Source: Syntrophomonadaceae bacterium (lineage in GTDB: Bacteria > Bacillota > Dethiobacteria > DTU022 > UBA8154). Taken from it: a stretch of DNA of 52,151 nucleotides. Positions 25,732 to 32,580 of this stretch are shown here, piece after piece. The notes beneath the pieces are model-generated. The model saw only the letters and a list, made by a program, of their open reading frames with translations, was not told the DNA's origin and made no database searches. The DNA is taken from the NCBI GenBank assembly GCA_003563895.1, contig PWTK01000109.1, positions 1 to 52,151 of the forward strand, read 5' to 3'. The stretch's first letter is position 1, and every line of letters begins with the position of its first letter. A program made the position numbers and the translations under genes.

Positions 25732-26938
25732 AAAGAAAAAAGCCCCCGGCAGCCTGAGCCGCCGGGAATTTTTAAAAGCCGGGGCAGCCGGCGCCTGCGC
25801 CTTCTGCCTGGCCGGCGCTTTCGGCTGCGCACCACCGGAACAGCCGGATGAACCGGCCCCAACGGAACCGGTTGATCCAAACAATGAAACAGTACCTCCG
25901 CCCGTAACGGCGGAGAAGGGATTTGTCAGCCCTGTGCTCGCGGGGTGGTTCAGCGAGCTTGAAGAGAGCAGGGTACGCTGCGAGCTCTGCCCCCGGCAGT
26001 GTCAGATGGCAGAGGGGGAAAGGGGCCCCTGCCGGGTGCGCAAAAACCGAGAAGGGAAGCTTTACACCCTGGCTTATGGCAACCCTGCCCTGGTGCAGGA
26101 AGATCCCGTAGAACGAAAGCCCTTCTTTCACGTGCTTCCTGGAAGCCGCGCATTATCCATTTCCACGGCGGGCTGCAACCTGGACTGCAAATTCTGCGAA
26201 GTCTGGGATATGGCCCTGGTTGCACCGGAGGAGGTATACGCGTATGATATGCCCCCGGAAAAGGTGGTTGCGCATGCACGGGACTCCGGTGTGCGGGCGA
26301 TTAGCTATGCTTTCGGCGAGCCGGTCATTTTTCACGAGTATATGACGGAGGTGGCCGCGCTGGCCAAAGAAGCAGGGCTTTTGAACCTGCTCCACACCGC
26401 GGGCTATATCCGTCCCGAACCGCTGAGGGAATTAAGCGGCCACCTGGATGCGGTCAATGTTGACCTGAAAAGCTTTGACGAGGAGTTTTACCGGGAGGTT
26501 GTCGGGGGAGAGTTGGGACCGGTACTGGAAACGCTCCAGCGGCTGGGAGAGGCGGGTGTCCACATTGAGGTGACCAACATCGTTATTCCTACCCTGAACG
26601 ATGACATGGAAACCATAGGAGAAATGTGCCGCTGGATCGCCGGAGAACTGGGGGCCGGCATACCCGTTCACTTCGCTCGCTTTTATCCGCTCTACAAGCT
26701 TTCCGGCCTTCCGCGGACCCCCGTTTCCACCCTCGATCAAGCCCGGGACACCGCACTGCAGGCCGGGCTCAGATACGCCTATGTGGCCCGTGTACCCGGG
26801 CATGAGGGAGAAAATACATTTTGCCCGGGATGCAAGGAACTTGTCATTAACAGAATGGGATTCGTTATAGAAGAAGTACACCTGAAAGACAGCGCCTGCC
26901 GGTACTGCGGCACGGTCATCCCCGGCAGGTGGGATTGA
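25724..26938 (+). CDS. Tat-exported AmmeMemoRadiSam-type radical SAM protein
   Basis: Radical SAM protein of the AmmeMemoRadiSam/PflA-like group; the reaction is unknown. Residues 11-35 form a Tat-type signal (SRREFLK, hydrophobic AGACAFCLAGAFG, then C35 as a possible lipobox Cys), followed by a Pro/Glu-rich linker (36-62). An N-terminal cysteine cluster (C86, C89, C93, C103) precedes the radical SAM motif AGCNLDCKFCEVW (C151, C155, C158). The C-terminus carries a zinc-ribbon-like pair of CxxC (366/369 and 392/395). MEMO1 and AMMECR1 partners are not in the window. ATG 25724 follows AGGAGG and overlaps the preceding membrane-protein gene. The Tat motif strongly suggests the folded [4Fe-4S] protein acts outside the membrane. 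Confidence 0.82.
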   Translation: MTEKKKAPGSLSRREFLKAGAAGACAFCLAGAFGCAPPEQPDEPAPTEPVDPNNETVPPPVTAEKGFVSPVLAGWFSELEESRVRCELCPRQCQMAEGERGPCRVRKNREGKLYTLAYGNPALVQEDPVERKPFFHVLPGSRALSISTAGCNLDCKFCEVWDMALVAPEEVYAYDMPPEKVVAHARDSGVRAISYAFGEPVIFHEYMTEVAALAKEAGLLNLLHTAGYIRPEPLRELSGHLDAVNVDLKSFDEEFYREVVGGELGPVLETLQRLGEAGVHIEVTNIVIPTLNDDMETIGEMCRWIAGELGAGIPVHFARFYPLYKLSGLPRTPVSTLDQARDTALQAGLRYAYVARVPGHEGENTFCPGCKELVINRMGFVIEEVHLKDSACRYCGTVIPGRWD

Positions 26939-26939
26939 T

Positions 26940-28052
26940 TTACTGCAGCCGCTGACGGTGCAGTTCAAGCTGGGTCAGGGACCTGGAATCGAGATTTGTC
27001 AAGCCGGCCTCCTTGGCCCACTCCATGGCTTCCACGAACTCCTCGGCACTGATGGCCCGGGCGATGCGGTCGTATTCAAAAGCCCTGTGCTCGACCCGGT
27101 ACTGGGCCATAATGTTGACGTAGGTGTCCGTCGACAGGTTTTGGGCCACCCATTCCACGAATTCTTTCGTGCCGGCCACCCGGTTGGGCATCACCAGGTG
27201 GCGCACCATCAACCCGCGCCGGGCAATGCCCCTCTCATCGGTGTCGAGGTCCCCCACCTGACGGTGCATTTCTGTGATCGCCTCCCGGGCTAGCTTCGGG
27301 TAATCATAGGCTTCTGCATTGTTGTATCGCTCCGCTTCCTTGCCGTCCATGAATTTCATATCCGGCAGGTAAATGTCGATGACGCCATCCAGCAGCTTTA
27401 ATGCCTCGAGGCGTTCGTAACCGCTGGTGTTGTAGCAAAGGGGCAGGTGCAGCCCCTTCTCCAGGGCGATGCGCGCAGCCCCCAGGATGTTCGGCATGAC
27501 GTGGGTTGGTGTGACCAGGTTGATGTTGTGACAGCCCCGCCGCTGAAGGTCGATCATCATCTCCGCCAGCCTTTCATCGCTAATCTCGCTCCCTCTCCCC
27601 TCATGCGCAATGGGCCAGTTCTGGCAGAAGACACAGCGGAGATTGCAGTTGGAGAAGAAAATGGTTCCCGAACCGCTGTTCCCCACAAGCGGCAGTTCTT
27701 CGCCGAAATGCGGCTGATGGGTGTACACCACTGCCTGTTCCGGGGCGCGGCAAAAGCCCTCATCTCCCGCGCGCCGGTTTGCCCCGCATTGGCGCGGGCA
27801 GAGGGTGCAGTTTTCCATCATCTCATAGGCCAGCTCGATCCGCTCGGCAAGCCTGCCTTCTTGTTCCAGCCTGGCATAACCGGCAAGCCAGTCATTGTCG
27901 ATTTCAAGGGGTTTCTCCCGCGGTTCCTCCCGCAGATCTTCCGGCTCTGCGCAGCCCTTTAAAAGCCCGGCCCCGCCGGCGAGGCAGAGCAGCCCGGCTC
28001 CGCCGGCCAGGCACCACATGTTTTTGATAAAAACCCTGCGAGTCATGGCCAT
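26940..28052 (-). CDS. Tat-type radical SAM protein, COG1313/PflX-like
   Basis: A second, different radical SAM protein of 370 residues. Its start, MTRRVFIK, is a twin-arginine signal. The hydrophobic part contains the tandem nonamer CLAGGAGLL twice, ending in LKGC (C34), a possible though atypical lipobox. An N-terminal cysteine set NCTLCPRQC plus C101 precedes the cluster motif SNCNLRCVFCQNWPI (C136, C140, C143), then the PflA-like barrel with TPTHVMPN, PLCYNTSGYE, DIYLPDMKFMD and RHLVMPN. It converges with the other radical SAM gene, with one base between the stop codons. The start at 28052 has GAGGGTG upstream; 28100 is less likely. Function unknown; it resembles COG1313 activase-like proteins. 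Confidence 0.8.
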   Translation of the reverse strand: MAMTRRVFIKNMWCLAGGAGLLCLAGGAGLLKGCAEPEDLREEPREKPLEIDNDWLAGYARLEQEGRLAERIELAYEMMENCTLCPRQCGANRRAGDEGFCRAPEQAVVYTHQPHFGEELPLVGNSGSGTIFFSNCNLRCVFCQNWPIAHEGRGSEISDERLAEMMIDLQRRGCHNINLVTPTHVMPNILGAARIALEKGLHLPLCYNTSGYERLEALKLLDGVIDIYLPDMKFMDGKEAERYNNAEAYDYPKLAREAITEMHRQVGDLDTDERGIARRGLMVRHLVMPNRVAGTKEFVEWVAQNLSTDTYVNIMAQYRVEHRAFEYDRIARAISAEEFVEAMEWAKEAGLTNLDSRSLTQLELHRQRLQ

Positions 28053-28157
28053 GTTAAACACCCTCGCTATAGAGTATAAAAATACATTAAGAAGGACCAT
28101 GTGGTAATTATTTTACCTGTAGAAAAAGAAAAAAACAAGATGGAAACGGGGAGAAAC

Positions 28158-28388
28158 ATGATTGCAGAGCGGGTTCTCAAAAAACAGTCCTGCAGGGCTT
28201 TTGATCCCGGAAAAAGGGGGCACACATTTTTCCCGAAATGCCGGGAACTTGTCATTAACACCAGAACGGGATTTGTTATTGAAGAGATACACCTGGAAGG
28301 CGGTGTTTGCCGGCATTGCGGCGGTGATGGCAAGAGCTGTTTGTCACCTGTTCGGGGTCTTTTTCCAGGACTGACGCATGACTTTTAA
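28158..28388 (+). pseudogene. Relic of the C-terminal zinc ribbon of a radical SAM gene
   Basis: A short frame whose middle (28204-28323) matches the last 45 codons of the gene at 25724-26938 at both DNA and protein level: CRELVINTRTGFVIEEIHLEGGVCRHCG against CKELVINRMGFVIEEVHLKDSACRYCG (each shown as a whole motif, gaps of one residue). The first Cys of the ribbon is changed (FCPGC to FFPKC), and no radical SAM domain is present. ATG 28158 with GGGGAG upstream might still be translated (76 residues). It is best read as a decayed duplicate or remnant of a former second copy. Confidence 0.65.
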
Positions 28389-28519
28389 AATACAGGCATA
28401 TCAAGACTTACAGGGATTTCAGCGAAACAACTTTTCGCGCTATTTTTCTAACAAAGTTTTGAAATATAAAGGGTTGGAAGCATCTTTCATGCTTCAGCAC
28501 TGGTCTTTTTCTTCTTTTC

Positions 28520-28548
28520 TTGACAGGGGTGCGGTTTTTTGTTAACTT
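28520..28548 (+). promoter_or_regulatory. Promoter of glyQS
   Basis: TTGACA (28520-28525), 17 nt, TAACTT (28543-28548), about 135 bases before the glyQ start. Confidence 0.65.
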
Positions 28549-28653
28549 AATGAAAGATGAGGCTGGGAAGGAATTTCCCCGGGAAAGAGAGGAAGCTGGT
28601 GAGAGAATGCCCGCCATTTGAGCTGCCCCTAGGATTTCCTACCGGGGTTTTTT
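28549..28653 (+). promoter_or_regulatory. glyQS leader with intrinsic terminator (attenuator, possibly T-box-like)
   Basis: A leader of about 100 bases ends in a terminator: CCCC-TAGGA (28626-28634) pairs with TCCTA-(CC)-GGGG (28637-28647), then TTTTTT. This lies between the promoter and the glyQ ribosome site, so expression must depend on read-through. Gram-positive glyQS is commonly controlled by a tRNA-Gly T-box, and AGAGAGGAAGCTGGTGAGAG resembles stem I. However, I cannot find the canonical AAGGGTGGNACCGCG box, so T-box identity is uncertain. Confidence 0.5.
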
Positions 28654-28684
28654 GTTTAACAGCCAAAAAGGAGGACAGGGGTGG

Positions 28685-29560
28685 ATGAATTTTCAACAGT
28701 TGATCATCGAACTGCAGAACTACTGGTCCGAGCGCGGGTGCCTTATCTGGCAGCCCTACGATGTAGAAAAAGGTGCCGGCACGATGAACCCCGCTACGTT
28801 TCTTCGTTCCCTGGGGCCTGAACCGTGGAAGGTGGCTTACGTGGAGCCGTCGCGCCGGCCATCTGACGGGCGTTACGGCGATAATCCCAACCGCCTTTAC
28901 CAGCACCTGCAGTACCAGGTCATATTAAAGCCGTCACCGCACGACATCCAGGACATTTACCTGGAAAGCCTTACTCATCTCGGCATCCGCCGAAGTGATC
29001 ACGATATTCGCTTTGTGGAAGACGACTGGGAATCCCCGACGCTGGGTGCCTGGGGCTTGGGCTGGGAAGTTTGGTTGGATGGAATGGAAATCACCCAGTT
29101 CACATATTTTCAGCAGGTGGGCGGGCTTGACGTGGAGTCTGTTCCCGTTGAGCTGACTTACGGCCTGGAACGGATAGCCATGTACATTCAGAAATGCGAT
29201 AACGTGTTTGATCTGGAGTGGATAAACGGAATTACCTACGGCGAGGTTTTCCACAAGGCCGAAGAGGAGCATTCCCATTACAGCTTTGAGGAGGCAGATA
29301 CCGGCCTGATCATGGAACTGTTTGACCTTTATGAAAAGGAGGCAGGACGCCTCATAGAAAGGGGATTGGTGCTGCCTGCCTACGACTATGTGCTTAAATG
29401 TTCTCATGCCTTTAATGTGCTTGACGCCCGGGGCGCGATCAGTGTGACGGAGCGCACGGGGTTCATTGCCCGCATCCGCGAATTGGCCCGCCGCTGCGGG
29501 CAGACGTACCTGGGACAGAGGGAGAAATCCGGGTATCCTTTGCTGAAAGACGGCATTTAA
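28685..29560 (+). CDS. glyQ: Glycyl-tRNA synthetase alpha subunit
   Basis: Catalytic subunit of the bacterial alpha2-beta2 class II glycyl-tRNA synthetase. [36 protein letters not shown] and [17 protein letters not shown] are invariant family blocks and include class II motif 2 residues. It has 291 residues. The frame reaches 28652, but ATG 28685 fits the family start, with GGAGG 11 nt upstream. glyS follows after 31 bases. Confidence 0.97.
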   Translation: MNFQQLIIELQNYWSERGCLIWQPYDVEKGAGTMNPATFLRSLGPEPWKVAYVEPSRRPSDGRYGDNPNRLYQHLQYQVILKPSPHDIQDIYLESLTHLGIRRSDHDIRFVEDDWESPTLGAWGLGWEVWLDGMEITQFTYFQQVGGLDVESVPVELTYGLERIAMYIQKCDNVFDLEWINGITYGEVFHKAEEEHSHYSFEEADTGLIMELFDLYEKEAGRLIERGLVLPAYDYVLKCSHAFNVLDARGAISVTERTGFIARIRELARRCGQTYLGQREKSGYPLLKDGI

Positions 29561-29591
29561 CGGCAATAGAATTCACACGAGGTGGTAATTG

Positions 29592-31682
29592 ATGGCAAGA
29601 GATTTGCTGCTGGAGATAGGCACAGAAGAAATACCGGCTTGCTTCATGCCGGCGGCGCTGGCTCAGCTTCGGGAACGGGCGGCCAGGCTGCTGGAAGAAA
29701 ACCGTTTAGAACTGGAGGGGCTTCATACTATGGGAACTCCCCGCCGCCTGGTGCTGCAGGTAAGGGGATTGGCCGAGAACCAGGATGCCATCGAAGAAAA
29801 GCTGAAAGGTCCTTCCAGGGACGTTGCCTATGATGAAAATGGGGAACCCACCAAAGCGGCCCAGGGATTCGCCCGCAAACTCGGCTTATCGGTTGAAGAT
29901 TTGCAGGTGGAAGACCAGGGAAACAAGCAATACCTGGTGGCTTTCCGCAAAATCCCCGGTGAAAAGACTTCGGAAGTCTTAAAAAAAGTGCTTCCGTCTC
30001 TGGTTAAAAGCCTCTCCTTTCCCAAAAACATGTTCTGGGAGGAGAGCAGGACCCGCTTTGCTCGACCCATACGCTGGCTGCTCTGCCTTTTCGGCGGAGA
30101 TGTGGTACCCTTTGAATATGCCGGCCTCAAGGCAGGCCGGGAAACCCGGGGGCATCGCCTGCTGTCACCGGGGAAGGTGGACGTAAACAGCGCAGGTGAT
30201 TACCTTGCGGTCGTGGAAAAAGCCGGTGTTTGGGTCGATCACACCAGCAGGGCGGAGGAGATCGAGGCACAGGTGGCTGAAGCCGCCCTGGGCTGCGGGG
30301 GGCGGGAATACATTGAACCGGCGCTGCTGGAAGAGGTTACTTTTCTCGTGGAGCAGCCGACAGCCGTCGCCTGCACTTTTCCCGAGGATTTCCTGGAGCT
30401 CCCCCGGGAGGTTTTGGTCACCACCATGCAGAGCCACCAGCGTTATTTTCCCGTGGAGAGACCCGATGGAACGCTGAGCGCGCATTTTATTACCGTTTCC
30501 AACAACCCTCATGCCCCTGTGGAAAACATCCGCAACGGCAATGAACGGGTCCTGAAGGCCAGGCTGGCCGATGCCCGCTTTTTTTTCGAAGAGGATTTGA
30601 AAACCTCCCTTGAGGAGAAGGCGGATAAGCTCAACGAAATTGTATTCCAGGAAGAGCTGGGCACCGTTTACGACAAAACGCTCCGGGTGCAGTCCCTTGT
30701 GCTTTTTCTGGCCGACAAGCTTCCGGAGCTTTCGGAAGAGGAGCGCCGGGCTGCAGAACGGGCCGCCTACCTCTGCAAGGCCGATCTGACAGCGCAAATG
30801 GTCGGTGAGTTCCCCGAACTTCAGGGCGTGATGGGCCGGGAATATGCGCTGCGGTCCGGGGAAGAGGAGGCGGTGGCCGAGACCATCTTTGAACACTACC
30901 TGCCCCGCTATGCCGGCGATGACCTGCCCCACTCCAGTATCGGTGCGCTGGTGGCGCTGGCCGACAGGGTGGACCACCTGGCGGGCTGTTTTGCCGTAGA
31001 TATCCGTCCTACGGGCTCTCAGGACCCCTATGCCCTCCGGCGCCAGAGCCTGGGCATCATGCAGATCATGCTGGAGCACCGCCTGCCGGTGGGCTTTGAG
31101 GAGCTGGCTGCAAAGGCGCTTTCTATGATGGAAGAAAAGCTCGGCCCGATCGATAGAGAAGGGCTGGTTGAGGAGGTCAAAGAGTTCTCCTGGCAGCGGC
31201 TGCGCTACCTTTTTCAGGAGAAAGGGGTGGACTACGACATCGTGGACGCGGTCCTTTCCGCACCTTTGGGGAATGTTTTCGCCCTGTGGCAGCGCGCGCG
31301 CTTTCTGCAGGATGTCAGGGAAAAAGAAGAACTGGCCCTTGCTGCCGAAGCGTACGTCCGAATTGCCAATTTGGCCCACCGGGCCGGGGAGACCCGTTTT
31401 GATCCGGAGATGCTGCAGGAAAAAGAGGAAAAAGAGCTTTTTGAAAAATACCTGGAAGCGGAAGATAGGGTCCGCCAGGCCCTGGAAGGGGAAAATTTTC
31501 TAAGAGCATTAAAGGTTCTGGCTGAGTTGAAAACCTTCGTGGACCGTTTTTTTGACGAAGTGCTGGTCATGGTAGAGGACGAAGCTTTGCGGAACAATCG
31601 GTTGGCTTTACTGCGCTCCCTTCAGGACTGTTATCTTTCTCTGGCCGATTTTTCAAAAATCGTATTTTCGGGCCACTCTTAA
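29592..31682 (+). CDS. glyS: Glycyl-tRNA synthetase beta subunit
   Basis: tRNA-recognition subunit partnered with GlyQ. It begins ARDLLLEIGTEEIPACFM and contains MGTPRRLVLQVRGLAE, KNMFWEESRTRFARPIRWLLCLFG, MQSHQRYFPV and the HD-like DPYALRRQSLGIMQI region. The C-terminal anticodon-binding helices run to residue 696, with FFDEVLVMVEDEALRNNRLALL near the end. ATG 29592 follows GAGGTGG; a TTG directly before it is the alternative. It is cotranscribed with glyQ. Confidence 0.97.
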   Translation: MARDLLLEIGTEEIPACFMPAALAQLRERAARLLEENRLELEGLHTMGTPRRLVLQVRGLAENQDAIEEKLKGPSRDVAYDENGEPTKAAQGFARKLGLSVEDLQVEDQGNKQYLVAFRKIPGEKTSEVLKKVLPSLVKSLSFPKNMFWEESRTRFARPIRWLLCLFGGDVVPFEYAGLKAGRETRGHRLLSPGKVDVNSAGDYLAVVEKAGVWVDHTSRAEEIEAQVAEAALGCGGREYIEPALLEEVTFLVEQPTAVACTFPEDFLELPREVLVTTMQSHQRYFPVERPDGTLSAHFITVSNNPHAPVENIRNGNERVLKARLADARFFFEEDLKTSLEEKADKLNEIVFQEELGTVYDKTLRVQSLVLFLADKLPELSEEERRAAERAAYLCKADLTAQMVGEFPELQGVMGREYALRSGEEEAVAETIFEHYLPRYAGDDLPHSSIGALVALADRVDHLAGCFAVDIRPTGSQDPYALRRQSLGIMQIMLEHRLPVGFEELAAKALSMMEEKLGPIDREGLVEEVKEFSWQRLRYLFQEKGVDYDIVDAVLSAPLGNVFALWQRARFLQDVREKEELALAAEAYVRIANLAHRAGETRFDPEMLQEKEEKELFEKYLEAEDRVRQALEGENFLRALKVLAELKTFVDRFFDEVLVMVEDEALRNNRLALLRSLQDCYLSLADFSKIVFSGHS

Positions 31683-31746
31683 CAAGGATTTTTTTCCTTG
31701 TAGTGGAATAAATATTTGAGAGCCACAATATAATTATCTTGGGGGT

Positions 31747-32580
31747 ATGGCCGGCTTGGAAAAAAGAGAGCAACCTGTTGTTTATATTGTTTCAGACTCC
31801 ATTGGGGAAACCGCGGAGTTTGTGGTCAATGCGGTGGCCAGCCAATTTAATTCGGGACACGTGGAGATCCGCAGGGAATCGTTTTTAACCAACGTTGACC
31901 GCCTGAAAAAAGTCGTCAGGGATGCGGCCAACCAAAAAAGCATGATCGCCTATACGCTGGTTCTGCCTGAACTGCGGGAGGTCATCATTGAAGAAGCCGG
32001 CAAGTTAAATGTGCCGGTGGTGGATGTGATGGGGCCGATGCTGGAGGCCTTTTCCAGAATTATGCCCGTTGACCCGCGGCTGGAACCCGGCCTGGTCAGG
32101 CGCCTGGACGAGGACTACTTTTGCCGGATTGCAGCGATTGAGTTTGCCGTCAAGCACGATGACGGGAAAGATTCCAGGGGCCTGGTTCAGGCAGACGTGG
32201 TATTGATCGGGGTTTCGCGAACCTCAAAAACTCCCCTCAGCATGTACCTGGCCCACCGCAAACTGAAGGTGGCCAATGTCCCCCTTGTACCCGAGGTCGA
32301 GCCGCCCCAGGAAATCTTCTGGCTTCCTTCCAATAAAGTCATCGGGCTGGTGATCGACCCGAATATTTTGCGCGAGATAAGGCAGGAACGGCTGAATGCT
32401 CTTGGCTTAAAGGCCAGGGCTAATTATGCCGATATGGAACGGATCCTGGAAGAGCTGGAGTATGCCAGAAAGATCATGCGGCGCCTGGGATGCCCCGTTT
32501 TTGATGTTTCCAATAAAGCTGTGGAAGAGCTGGCCAGCAAGGTGCTGAAGATTATAAAGGAGTCGGAAAAGGATGCGTAA
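31747..32580 (+). CDS. ppsR: PPDK regulatory protein (kinase/pyrophosphorylase)
   Basis: Bifunctional enzyme of the DUF299 family that inactivates pyruvate phosphate dikinase by ADP-dependent threonine phosphorylation and reactivates it by Pi-dependent dephosphorylation. It opens VVYIVSDSIGETAEFVVNA; a P-loop-like GVSRTSKTPLSMYLAH lies around residue 155; and DYFCRIAAIEFAVKHDDG is conserved. It has 277 residues. The G-rich ribosome site directly abuts ATG 31747, so the in-frame TTG 31756 may be the true start. The end overlaps ppdK by 8 bases, which matches its target being the next gene. Confidence 0.93.
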   Translation: MAGLEKREQPVVYIVSDSIGETAEFVVNAVASQFNSGHVEIRRESFLTNVDRLKKVVRDAANQKSMIAYTLVLPELREVIIEEAGKLNVPVVDVMGPMLEAFSRIMPVDPRLEPGLVRRLDEDYFCRIAAIEFAVKHDDGKDSRGLVQADVVLIGVSRTSKTPLSMYLAHRKLKVANVPLVPEVEPPQEIFWLPSNKVIGLVIDPNILREIRQERLNALGLKARANYADMERILEELEYARKIMRRLGCPVFDVSNKAVEELASKVLKIIKESEKDA

